NCBI GenBank assembly: GCA_035761165.1
Contig: DASTRO010000238.1
Location: 1-64,000 of the forward strand
DNA length: 64,000 bases
DNA from: CALCHX01 sp035761165
GTDB taxonomy: Bacteria > Gemmatimonadota > Gemmatimonadetes > Gemmatimonadales > Gemmatimonadaceae
Direction of reading: 5' to 3'
Part shown: one piece after another, positions 8,379 to 16,762 of the stretch
How the letters are laid out: each line of letters starts with the position of its first letter
Position numbering within the stretch: position 1 is the first letter of the stretch
Notes under the pieces: model-generated
The model's input: only the letters and a program-made list of their open reading frames with translations
What the model was told of the DNA's origin: nothing
Databases searched by the model: none
Made by a program: the position numbers and the translations under genes

Positions 8379-9783
8379 CCTCACGTTCCCCGAGCCCACG
8401 CTCCGCCCACCGCGCGAGGCGGATGAGCGGATCGCGGCCGCCGACGCCGCCGATCTCGAGCGGCCCGAGCTGGGGCGGCTCGAGATCGGCCAGCATCGTC
8501 TATCGGCGAACTTCAGCACGGGACCGGGCAGGTGGCGCGCGCTCCGTTTCACGGTCGGCCAGATCGTGCTCGGCATCGGCGTCGGGCCTCCGGCGGCACT
8601 GCGCGCCTGGCACCGCCGCTTCCAGATGGCGGAGATTCGTCAGCGGCGCGGTGCGCTCCACGCCTTCTCGTGGGCCATCAAAGCGCCGCTCCGCGCGGTG
8701 CGCGATGCACGCGTGGCAGTGGCCGACCTCGGCCCGGCCTGTCGCCACTCGAGCGGCGTTCCACGTCTCGTCCAGCTCACCCAACTGGTGTGGCTGCGGC
8801 TCGTTCACGGCGTCGACCCGCACTCGTACTATCAATTCCGGCTCTACCTGCCGGAACGCCGTCGTCGCGCGGGGCTGTACCTCCTGCAGCGGCCCGCGGC
8901 GGTGCTCTATCGCGTACTGGTGGAGCGCGAAGCGCTCGACGACGCGGCCATGATGGTGAACAAGCGTCGGTTCGACGCCTGGTGTCGCCGGCACGGCCTC
9001 CCGCTCGCGTCCACGCTCGCCGAGTTCCGCGACGGGCGGTTGGTCGCGGCGACGACCGGTACGCCCACGGCGGAGTCATTCGCCGGCCGCGATCTCTTTT
9101 CGAAGCCGATCCATGGGCACAGCGGCGAGGGCGCGCGCCGATGGCGATGGGATGAGGGTTGCTGGACGGACGGTGCCGGTCGGCGATACGACTGGCAGGC
9201 GCTCGCGGCGGCGCTCGCCGAGCAGTCGAGGGCGACGCCGATCCTGCTCCAGGAGTGCCTCCGCAACCATGCAGCACTGGCCGACGTCAGCGCCCACGCT
9301 CTGTCCACCGTCCGCTTCGTGACGAGCCGCGCGCCCGACGGTGAGCCCGAAATCGTGCACGCGGTCTACCGGACGGGCGTCGGGGCGAGCGCCACCGACA
9401 ATCTTTCCGGAGGCGGCATCGCGGTTGCCATCGAGCCCACGACCGGCCGGCTCGGAAACGCCATCCGGAACGACAGCGCGCTGCCCTACGCGCCGATCGA
9501 TCGCCATCCTGATTCCGGCGCGCGATTCTCGGGAACGCCGCTGCCCCACTGGCACGCGGCGCGGCACCTCGTCGTGCATGCCCATCGGTCGCTCGACGCG
9601 ATCGCGTTCGTCGGCTGGGATGTGGCGCTGACCCCATCCGGCCCCGTGCTGGTGGAAGCGAACTTCAGTCCCGGACGCCCGCTCTCGCAGGTACCCTCCG
9701 GCACGCCGGCCGGGGAGACGAACCACCTGCGCCACATCGACGCGCACCTTCGCCGATCGTTCGGGCGCACGCTGACGCCATGA
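8368..9783 (+). CDS. Sugar-transfer-associated ATP-grasp protein 2 (type B)
   Basis: A 471-residue paralogue. The GTG at 8368 lies inside the last codons of copy 1 (11-nt overlap), so the two are probably translationally coupled. An N-terminal helical domain of about 200 residues (LRAWHRRF, YYQFRLYLPERRRRAGLYLL) precedes the ATP-grasp core. The core has DLFSKPIHGHSGEGARRWRW with the ATP-binding Lys and Gly loop, LLQECLRNHAAL, STVRFVTSR, GGGIAVAIEPTTGRLG, RHPDSGARFSGTPLPHW and FVGWDVAL...LVEANFSPG. It ends with DAHLRRSF like copy 3. In the C-terminal ExN motif Ala replaces the usual Gly (EAN rather than EGN), a mild change. Confidence 0.87.
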   Translation: MSSSLTFPEPTLRPPREADERIAAADAADLERPELGRLEIGQHRLSANFSTGPGRWRALRFTVGQIVLGIGVGPPAALRAWHRRFQMAEIRQRRGALHAFSWAIKAPLRAVRDARVAVADLGPACRHSSGVPRLVQLTQLVWLRLVHGVDPHSYYQFRLYLPERRRRAGLYLLQRPAAVLYRVLVEREALDDAAMMVNKRRFDAWCRRHGLPLASTLAEFRDGRLVAATTGTPTAESFAGRDLFSKPIHGHSGEGARRWRWDEGCWTDGAGRRYDWQALAAALAEQSRATPILLQECLRNHAALADVSAHALSTVRFVTSRAPDGEPEIVHAVYRTGVGASATDNLSGGGIAVAIEPTTGRLGNAIRNDSALPYAPIDRHPDSGARFSGTPLPHWHAARHLVVHAHRSLDAIAFVGWDVALTPSGPVLVEANFSPGRPLSQVPSGTPAGETNHLRHIDAHLRRSFGRTLTP

Positions 9784-10011
9784 CACCCGCCACGCCCGCT
9801 CCGCCAGTCCCTCCCCCGTGAGGGAGAGCAGGATCGGACGCCGTTCGAGCCACCCGCAACCGGTGTTGCCCCGCGCCGACAGCGGATCACGCCGACGGGC
9901 GGCGCCGTCCCACCGCGATGCGCACTCGACCCGGCGTACGCGTATGCGCTCGGGCAGGTCCGCACCGGACCGGGCGGACTCCGCGCACTCCGTTTCGAGC
10001 TGATTCAGCGT

Positions 10012-11214
10012 GTGCTCGGCATCGGAGGCGGGGCGGCCAGCCCCGTCCGCGCGTGGTACCGCCGCCACTGGTGGATCAGCACTCGGCGCCGCGTCGGTCG
10101 TGCCCGGACACTGATGGCTGCGACCAAGACCCCCGGTCGCGTCGCGCGCGAGGCGTACACGCTCGTGCAACGATACGGCCCGGCCTGCGCTGCAGCCCAT
10201 GGCATCTCCGTGCCGAAGCAGTTCGCGCAGCTGTACTGGCTCGGCATGGTGCGCGGGCTGACGGGAGACGCGTACTATCGCTACTGGCTCTTCCGCCCTG
10301 AGCGCTTCCGTTCGGCACAGCACTACCTGCAGTGGCACGAATGCGCGATGCTGTACCGCGTCATCGCCGTGCGGGAGGCGACGGACGACTTTGCCGTACT
10401 GGAAGACAAGCACCGCTTCGCCGCCTGGTGCCGGGAGCAGCGCTTGCCGACCGTTCCAGTCCTCGGCGAATTCCGTGACGGAGCAGCCTATCCGGCGGAT
10501 TCGGAGCGCCTCCTGATCCCGGACCAGGACGTCTTCTCCAAGCCGAGCAATCAGTACGGAGGTGTCGGTACGCGGCTCTGGCGGTACGTCCCGGATCGCC
10601 GCTGGGTGGACGAGCATACGGGTGCCTCCCACAGCCACGAGACCATGCTGGCAACGCTGGCCGAGCAGTCGAAGGCTGGGCCCCTGATCTTGCAACCACG
10701 CCTGGTCAACGATGCCTCGCTCCGCCCATTCGCCTCGATGGCGCTCTGCACGCTGCGGCTGGTGACGGCGCGGCGGCCGGACGCCGATCCGGAGCTGGTG
10801 GCAGCGGCGTTCCGCACGGGCGCGGGACGGAGCCCGAGCGATAACTTCAGTGATGGCGGTATCGCCGTCGCGGTCGAGCCGACGACCGGTCGGCTCCGTC
10901 ACGGCATCCGGCGCGATCAGCAGACGCTCGTGGCGGAGGTCCGGCGTCACCCGGATACGGGAGTCGAGTTCCACGGCTTCCGGCTCCCGAAGTGGGAAGA
11001 GGCGGTGACACTGGCCCTGACGGCGCACCGTCGTCTTCGCGCGATGCCCTTCGTCGGCTGGGACATCGCCTTCACGCCCGACGGCCTGGTGCTGCTTGAG
11101 GGCAACTTCAACCCAGGCGTCAGCATCGTGCAGGCCGGTTGGGGAGTGCCGCTGGGCGAGACCGTCTACCCGCGCTACCTGGACGCCCACCTGCGCCGCT
11201 CGTTCGCGCGCTGA
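10012..11214 (+). CDS. Sugar-transfer-associated ATP-grasp protein 3 (type B), start unresolved
   Basis: 400 residues from GTG 10012, the first canonical start after the in-frame stop at 9781-9783. The full type B core is present: DVFSKPSNQYGGVGTRLWRY, LILQPRLVNDASL, CTLRLVTARRP, DGGIAVAVEPTTGRL, RHPDTGVEFHGFRLPKW, FVGWDIAF...LLEGNFNPG and DAHLRRSF. The frame upstream of 10012 encodes residues matching copy 2 (an LGQ-R-TGPG--RALRF pattern, about 9949-9996), so the native protein probably starts earlier. No ATG, GTG or TTG occurs in frame there; a rare start, a frameshift or a sequencing error are the options. Codon use looks less GC-extreme than neighbours by eye. Confidence 0.82.
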   Translation: MLGIGGGAASPVRAWYRRHWWISTRRRVGRARTLMAATKTPGRVAREAYTLVQRYGPACAAAHGISVPKQFAQLYWLGMVRGLTGDAYYRYWLFRPERFRSAQHYLQWHECAMLYRVIAVREATDDFAVLEDKHRFAAWCREQRLPTVPVLGEFRDGAAYPADSERLLIPDQDVFSKPSNQYGGVGTRLWRYVPDRRWVDEHTGASHSHETMLATLAEQSKAGPLILQPRLVNDASLRPFASMALCTLRLVTARRPDADPELVAAAFRTGAGRSPSDNFSDGGIAVAVEPTTGRLRHGIRRDQQTLVAEVRRHPDTGVEFHGFRLPKWEEAVTLALTAHRRLRAMPFVGWDIAFTPDGLVLLEGNFNPGVSIVQAGWGVPLGETVYPRYLDAHLRRSFAR

Positions 11215-11560
11215 GCATCGCTTGCACGCCCGGCGGCCCCGGCGATCCGTCGGCGCCCGTGATGAGGCGTTGCGAAGTGCCGACGACGGAACACCATGTT
11301 CCGCGTCGCGCCGGTTCGGGGCGACGCGACGCCCGGCAGCCGACCGGCTCCCAGCTGCACGGGCGGGGCGTCGAAGGCATCGGACACGTCCCGGGCCGGC
11401 GCAGTACGACGCAGCCGCCGCGCACACGTCTTGCACTCCGCGCTGCGCTTCCCACGCGCTCCGAGGCAGCATACGGCTGCGCTCGTTGTGCGCTGCACGT
11501 CGGACCCGGCCGTCCCGGCCCTATCGGCGCGCGGTGGATGTGTCCCCCACGAGCAGCACC
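11215..11560. other. 346-nt intergenic gap between ATP-grasp copies 3 and 4
   Basis: No ORF here resembles a known family. Several overlapping open frames exist only because of GC content. No T-tract terminator or clear promoter was found. As the longest gap inside the tandem array, it is the likeliest place for a separate promoter for copies 4-6. Confidence 0.4.
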
Positions 11561-12769
11561 ATGCAGCAGCCCGCGAATATCAGCAGCGAGCTCGACCGAG
11601 GCGTACGATCACGCCTTGCGATCGTCACCGACAGAAATCTCTCACCGCCGCCCTCCGCCACGCGGATAGCCGGCGCCGGCGGCGTGCGGGCGCTGGTGAA
11701 GCGCGTGATGGGGCCGCAGACGTTCGTCGCGGCCCGCTCCGTCTACCGGCTCGCGACGCGGAGCGAGCTGCAGGCGCCGTATCCCTATTCCTTCAAGCTG
11801 TGGGCGTGGCGTCGGGGATTCCGTGTGCGGCACGCCGCTCTCTACGACCGCGCCCGGTTGGAGGCCGGCGAGTACCTCACGGACTACGCCCAGGGCTACC
11901 GCTGCGACAAGCTGAATCCGATCCCGGCGCTCTTCGGCGACAAGCTCCTCCTGCGCCGGATCCTCGCCGATCGCGGCTTCGTCCAGCCCGCGACGCTGGC
12001 GCTGGTGACGCACCACGGCATCATCGTCGATCCGCTCGGCAGCGCCGGCCACGCCAGCGGACCCGAACTGATGGCCCGGCTCGCCGCCGAGCGCGGGCGG
12101 GTCATCATCAAGCCGGAGGACGGCCGCTTCGGGCGCCAGATCTCGCTCGTCGAGGTCGGGGAGGACGGACGGCTGGTGACGCGTCGGGGGCGCGACACTC
12201 GCCCGCTCGATCTGGCACGTGATGCGCCGCCGGTGAGCCTAGTGGAGCGGGCGGTGGAACAGCACCCGTTCTGGCACGCGCTCTCCCCGTTCAGCGTCAA
12301 CACCATCCGCGTCGTCACGATGTGGACGCCGGGCGATCCCGCGCCGTTCATCGGCTGCGCCGTGCAGCGCATCGGCACCGCGGAGACGCTCCCGACCGAC
12401 AACTGGGCCGGCGGAAGCGTGTGCGCGCGGATCGACCTCGCGACGGGCATGCTGGGCCCGGGCCGCATGTCGCCCGAGCACACGCACGGCCGCGACGATG
12501 GGGCCCACACGCACCACCCCGACACCGGCGCGCCGATCGCCGGGCTGGTGCTCCCCGAGTGGGCGCGGATCAAGGAGGTCGTGCTCGCCGCCGCGCGCAG
12601 CCTCCCCTTCGCTCGCTACGTGGGCTGGGACGTCGCCATCGACCCCGAGGGTACGCCCGTCTTCATCGAAGGGAACCACAACACCTCCGTCGATCTGCTG
12701 CAGGTGCACGGCGGTCTCCTCGCGGATCCGGCGGTGCGCCGCTTCTACGAGGTGTGCGGTGTCATCTGA
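11561..12769 (+). CDS. Sugar-transfer-associated ATP-grasp protein 4 (type A)
   Basis: 402 residues from ATG 11561, chosen because it gives the same N-terminal length as copy 1 and because the longer frame runs back through copy 3. It aligns with copy 1 along its whole length: KLNPIPALFGDKLLLRRILADRGFVQP, VIIKPEDGRFGRQIS (ATP-binding Lys and loop), FSVNTIRVVTMWTPGDPAPF, HHPDTGAPIAGLVLPEW, YVGWDVAI...VFIEGNHN and the ending CGVI. The loop Gly-Arg-Gly of copy 1 is Gly-Arg-Gln here. It is followed by a type B gene through the same 11-nt overlap as copies 1/2, which suggests duplication of the whole A-B unit. Confidence 0.87.
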   Translation: MQQPANISSELDRGVRSRLAIVTDRNLSPPPSATRIAGAGGVRALVKRVMGPQTFVAARSVYRLATRSELQAPYPYSFKLWAWRRGFRVRHAALYDRARLEAGEYLTDYAQGYRCDKLNPIPALFGDKLLLRRILADRGFVQPATLALVTHHGIIVDPLGSAGHASGPELMARLAAERGRVIIKPEDGRFGRQISLVEVGEDGRLVTRRGRDTRPLDLARDAPPVSLVERAVEQHPFWHALSPFSVNTIRVVTMWTPGDPAPFIGCAVQRIGTAETLPTDNWAGGSVCARIDLATGMLGPGRMSPEHTHGRDDGAHTHHPDTGAPIAGLVLPEWARIKEVVLAAARSLPFARYVGWDVAIDPEGTPVFIEGNHNTSVDLLQVHGGLLADPAVRRFYEVCGVI

Positions 12770-14108
12770 GGTGCGGCCGATCGGCGCGGCGGAGTTGACG
12801 CACGCCGCCGCGACCCGTCGGCGCGCGCCGCGCCCGTTCGCGTCGTCGCCCGGCGATCGGCCCGGGGCGCGCCGCGACGGCACGGCGGCCGCCGCACGGA
12901 TCCTCCGGCTGGCCCGCCGCTATCATAGGGCCGAGCTCATGACGCGGCGCGGCCGCCCCTGGGCGGTGCGGGCGGCGCTGCTCGCGCCGGCCCGGGCGGC
13001 GCGCGAGGCGCTGCACGCGGTACGCCGGTACGGCTCGGTCACCGTGGAGCACGACGGCATCTCGCCCCTCCGGCAACTCGCCTGGACGTGGTGGCTCAAC
13101 CTCCGCTACGAGTACGACGGTAGGACGGTCTACCGGTTCCGGCTCTTCTCCCGACGCCGCGCCACCCCGGGACCGGGGTTCCTCCAGTGGGAGATCGCCT
13201 CGGTCCTCTACCGCACGGTCCTCGCCCGCACGGCGCCCACCGCCGCGGCGATCCTCGCCGACAAGCGGCGCTTCGCGGCCTGGTGCGCCGACCAGCGGCT
13301 CCCCACCGCGCCGATGCTGATGGAGTTCGAGGGTGGGCGGGTGAGCCGGAGGCACGTGCCGGATGGCGAGCGGCCGGCCTCGGACCTGTTCGCCAAGTGG
13401 GGTGCGCAGTACGGCGGCGACGACACGCAGTGCTGGCGCCACGTGGATGGACGCTACCTGGACGACGCAGGGCATGCCTGGACGTTCGACGAGATCGCCG
13501 ACGCCCTCGCCCGACGGTCCACGCGCGGCGTCGTGCTGCTGCAGCCGCGCCTCGTCAATCACCCGGCGCTCCGGGCACTCTCGTCGCGCGCGCTCAGCAC
13601 GCTCCGCATCATGACCACCCAGCGCCCCGGCGAGCCCCCCCGCTTTCTGGCCGGCGTGCTGCGCATGGGTACCGGTACCTCGACCGCCGACAACTTCGCA
13701 CAGGGCGGGATCGCCAGCCCGGTCGATGCCGACACGGGCGTGATCGGCGAGGCGCGCCGGCTGGACGAGGAGCAGCGGACGTACGTGTACACGACGCATC
13801 CGGACACCGGCGCGACGATCCCCGGCTTCCAGGTCCCCTGCTGGCGGGAGGGCGTCCAGCTCGCGCTCGACGCACACGCCCGCCTCGGCCCGATCGCCTG
13901 CGTCGGGTGGGACGTGGCGGTACTCGAGGACGGCCCGGTGCTGCTGGAAGGCAACTGGAATCCCTGCACCAAGCTCCTCCAGGTGGCCACGCAGACACCA
14001 TTGCTGGCCACCGAGTTCGCCGACACCTTCGCCGCCTGGCTCGCCGAGCCTGCCTGCGCGGTGGCCGATCGGGAGCTACCGGAGTACGCGCGCTGGACTC
14101 CCGTCTGA
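12759..14108 (+). CDS. Sugar-transfer-associated ATP-grasp protein 5 (type B), atypical nucleotide loop
   Basis: 449 residues from GTG 12759, which overlaps the end of copy 4 by 11 nt. An ATG at 12939 is possible, but homology to other type B N-termini extends upstream of it. The core is recognisable: LLQPRLVNHPAL, STLRIMTTQRP, GGIASPVDADTGVIG, THPDTGATIPGFQVPCW and CVGWDVAV...LLEGNWNPC. The nucleotide loop differs from its relatives: DLFAKWGAQYGGDDT has Lys-Trp instead of Lys-Pro and lacks the final Gly. This copy may have altered or reduced ATP binding while keeping the fold. It is part of the continuous plus-strand array. Confidence 0.85.
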   Translation: MSSEVRPIGAAELTHAAATRRRAPRPFASSPGDRPGARRDGTAAAARILRLARRYHRAELMTRRGRPWAVRAALLAPARAAREALHAVRRYGSVTVEHDGISPLRQLAWTWWLNLRYEYDGRTVYRFRLFSRRRATPGPGFLQWEIASVLYRTVLARTAPTAAAILADKRRFAAWCADQRLPTAPMLMEFEGGRVSRRHVPDGERPASDLFAKWGAQYGGDDTQCWRHVDGRYLDDAGHAWTFDEIADALARRSTRGVVLLQPRLVNHPALRALSSRALSTLRIMTTQRPGEPPRFLAGVLRMGTGTSTADNFAQGGIASPVDADTGVIGEARRLDEEQRTYVYTTHPDTGATIPGFQVPCWREGVQLALDAHARLGPIACVGWDVAVLEDGPVLLEGNWNPCTKLLQVATQTPLLATEFADTFAAWLAEPACAVADRELPEYARWTPV

Positions 14109-14118
14109 GGCACGCCGC

Positions 14119-15495
14119 ATGAGCATTCCGACTGCGACCGCCACCCCCGACCCGCCCGGCTACGAGGCCGCAGCGACGCCGACCCGCCGTGCGGTGGCCG
14201 AGCGGTCCATGGGAGGGAAGCCGCGGCTCTCGCTCCGGCTCTGGCATCGCCTCCTCACCCCGGGCCGGCTGCGGCCCACGCCCGCCGCGCGGCTGCGCGG
14301 CTGGGCGCGCGTGCTCGAGTGGCGGGAGGCCGACACGGCCGGTCGGCTGCGCCTGGTGAAGCGCGCCGTCTGGACTCCGGTGCGCGCCTGGAAGGAGGCG
14401 CGGGAGGAGGTCGCGCGCTCGGGGGCCGACGTCGAGGCGGTGACCGGCCTGTCGCCGCGAACGCAGCATCGCCAGCTCTGCTGGCTGGGTGCCCGCCACG
14501 CCCTCGTCACCGGGAGCTACCTGGACTACCAGCTCTTCCGTCCGGAGCGGCGGCGCCGCGCCGCCGAGTACCTGCAGGAGGCGGAGTTCTTTCGCGTCGC
14601 GCACTGGCTCCAGCGGGCCGTGCCGAACAGGGACGGCTACCCGATCCTGGACAAGCCAGCCTTCGAGCAGTGGTGCCGGCGCCACGGGCTCGCCGTGGTA
14701 CCGACGCTCCTCGAGTATCACAACGGCGAGCTGGTCACCTCGATGCTCGGCGACGCACCGGCGGCCGCGCTCCCTCGGTGCGACCTGTTCTCCAAGCCGA
14801 GCGACGGGACCGGCGGGCACGGCACCGCGCGCTGGCGCTACGTCGGGGAGCGTGACGGCGAGCCGGCGTGGATGGGAGGTGACGGCGCCCTCCGCTCCGC
14901 TGACGCGCTGCTCGGCGAGATCGCGCGCGTATCACGCACGCTGCCGCACAAGTACGGCATCGCGTCGAACCGGATCCTGGTGCAGCCCTGCCTGCGCAAC
15001 CACCGCGACCTGCTCCCGCTCACGCCGGGCGGACTCTGCACCGTGCGCGTGCTGACCTATCGGCATCCGGGCGGGGAGCCGCGCGTGGCGCTCGCCTCGT
15101 ACAAGATGCCGGTGGGCGATGCTCCTGCCGACAACTTCTGCTACGGTGGCATCATCGCACCGGTGGACCTGGCCACCGGCCGGCTGGGCGAGGCGATCCG
15201 CCGCCGGGGAGCGGTCCCCGTCCCGATCGAGCGCCACCCCGACACGGGCACGGTGATCGCCGGCCACCAGCTCCCGCTCTGGAGCGAGACGCTGACGCTC
15301 GCCCGGCGAGCGCTGGAGGCGGGCTTCGAGCGCCCGACGATCGGATGGGACATCGCGATCACGGACGACGGGCCGGTGCTGGTGGAGGGGAACACGAAGT
15401 CGAACCCGGACGTGGCGCAGGCGCCGAGCGGCGTTCCGCTGAGCGCGACCCCGTTCCCGGCGGCGATCGACGCCTACATGCGACTGGTGATGTAG
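14119..15495 (+). CDS. Sugar-transfer-associated ATP-grasp protein 6 (type B)
   Basis: 458 residues, ATG 14119, only 10 nt after copy 5. The N-terminal region has LRLWHRLLTPGRLRPTPAAR and the helical WLGARHALVTGSYLDYQLFRPERRRRA block. The ATP-grasp core shows DLFSKPSDGTGGHGTARWRY, LVQPCLRNHRDLLPLTPGG, CTVRVLTYRHP, YGGIIAPVDLATGRLG, RHPDTGTVIAGHQLPLW and TIGWDIAI...LVEGNTKSNPD. Its closest relative is copy 7 at 17863, with well over half of the first 120 residues identical by eye. The two share the distinctive SNPD ending, so they are a recent duplicate pair now separated by the murF-like/bla-like genes. Confidence 0.88.
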   Translation: MSIPTATATPDPPGYEAAATPTRRAVAERSMGGKPRLSLRLWHRLLTPGRLRPTPAARLRGWARVLEWREADTAGRLRLVKRAVWTPVRAWKEAREEVARSGADVEAVTGLSPRTQHRQLCWLGARHALVTGSYLDYQLFRPERRRRAAEYLQEAEFFRVAHWLQRAVPNRDGYPILDKPAFEQWCRRHGLAVVPTLLEYHNGELVTSMLGDAPAAALPRCDLFSKPSDGTGGHGTARWRYVGERDGEPAWMGGDGALRSADALLGEIARVSRTLPHKYGIASNRILVQPCLRNHRDLLPLTPGGLCTVRVLTYRHPGGEPRVALASYKMPVGDAPADNFCYGGIIAPVDLATGRLGEAIRRRGAVPVPIERHPDTGTVIAGHQLPLWSETLTLARRALEAGFERPTIGWDIAITDDGPVLVEGNTKSNPDVAQAPSGVPLSATPFPAAIDAYMRLVM

Positions 15496-15514
15496 CTCGT
15501 CCCGCCGGGTCCGC

Positions 15515-16762
15515 TCAGCCGCCGGGCGCGGCGGTAGCGGACGCGGCCTCCATCGTCGCGCCGATCGCCCGCACCGCCTCGGCGACCCCGCTCAGTCCGA
15601 CCGACGCCGAGCCCTTCACCAGCACGAAGTCGCCGGAACGGAGGATCCCGGACAGCGCGGCCACACAGGTCGCGACGTCCGCGTACCAGCACTCGAGCGC
15701 ATACTGCCGGGCGAGCTCGCCGACGCCCACAACGACGTCGGCGCGTTGCCGCGCTACCTCCGCGGTCGCGCGATGCAGCCGCTCGCTCTCCCGCCCCAGC
15801 TCCCCCATCCCACCGAGGATCGCGACGCGCCGCTCGCCGGGGCGCGCCTGCGTCGCCAGCGTCTCCAGCCCGTACGCCATGGAGAGCGGGTTGGCGTTGA
15901 AGGCGTCGTCGAGGACGCGCAGGGGCCCGCACACGGCCAGGTCCTGCCGGCCGTGAATCCGCACCGGTGCCGCGAGGGCGCGCTCCATCGCCTCCGCCGG
16001 CACCCCGAGATACTCGCCGACCGCGCGCGCCACGCCCTGCGCGAGTTCGCGGCCGCGACCCGGGAGCTTCCGTACCGGGGCGCGGCTCAGCCGGTCGAGC
16101 GATGCGGCGTGCTCGTTGTCGGCTCCGAGGAGCACGAGCCCGTCCGGCGGGGCCGCCTCCACCAGCGCGCTCTTGTCGGCGATCACGCCCTCCACGCTCC
16201 CGAACCGCTCGATGTGGGCATGCCCGATGGCAGTGACGATCGCGACAGTCGGCGGCACGATGCCGGCGAGCGTGCGCACGCTGCTCGTGGACGACAGCGC
16301 GTACTCGAGCACGAGCACACGCGGATAGGCGCGAGACCGGAGGAGGTGCAGCGTGCGTGCAGGGGCGCGGAGCATCAGCGAGAGCAGCTCGTGCGTGGTC
16401 CGGGGCCAATCGTCGTAGCCCAGGACCACGAGCGGCAGTCCCTGCAGGCCGTTCATGTTCCCGGGCGTCCGGCGGACCGAGCCGACGTATGGCCGCACGG
16501 CCTCATGGGCCAGCGCCATCCCGACGATCTCCTTCGTCGTCGTCTTCCCCACCGATCCGGTGACGCCGACGATCAGCGGGCGATGACGGCGCAGGACGAG
16601 GCGCGCACAGTGAGCGAACAGGCGTGTGCCGGCGCGCCCGAGGGCGCGTTTCAGGCGGGGCGGAACGACGAGGCGAGACAACGGCGGGTACGACGAAGGG
16701 TACTGCGAACGACGACAGCCGGTGGAGCACGCCGGCCTGCAGAGGGCCGGCTCCTGCCTCAT
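15515..16762 (-). CDS. MurF-family ligase lacking the N-terminal UDP-substrate domain
   Basis: 415 residues from ATG 16762, overlapping the stop of the upstream gene as ATGA. Mur-ligase hallmarks: P-loop GVTGSVGKTTT (66-76), the MurF-like AIGHAHIERFGSVEGVIADK, and the C-terminal-domain motifs DDAFNANPLSMAYGLETLA and VKGSASVGL. These place it in the MurF family rather than folylpolyglutamate synthase. About 60 residues precede the P-loop, so the domain with which MurF holds UDP-MurNAc-peptide is missing; the acceptor is probably something else. It should ligate an amine to a carboxyl via acyl-phosphate. It sits opposite the ATP-grasp array and ends 20 nt from copy 6. A housekeeping murF would be expected in a dcw cluster, so this is probably a specialised paralogue. 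Confidence 0.85.
   Translation of the reverse strand: MRQEPALCRPACSTGCRRSQYPSSYPPLSRLVVPPRLKRALGRAGTRLFAHCARLVLRRHRPLIVGVTGSVGKTTTKEIVGMALAHEAVRPYVGSVRRTPGNMNGLQGLPLVVLGYDDWPRTTHELLSLMLRAPARTLHLLRSRAYPRVLVLEYALSSTSSVRTLAGIVPPTVAIVTAIGHAHIERFGSVEGVIADKSALVEAAPPDGLVLLGADNEHAASLDRLSRAPVRKLPGRGRELAQGVARAVGEYLGVPAEAMERALAAPVRIHGRQDLAVCGPLRVLDDAFNANPLSMAYGLETLATQARPGERRVAILGGMGELGRESERLHRATAEVARQRADVVVGVGELARQYALECWYADVATCVAALSGILRSGDFVLVKGSASVGLSGVAEAVRAIGATMEAASATAAPGG

Noticed and set aside
12939..14108. ATG 12939 as start of ATP-grasp copy 5
   Set aside because: Similarity to the N-termini of other type B copies extends upstream, and GTG 12759 reproduces the copy 1/2 overlap exactly.
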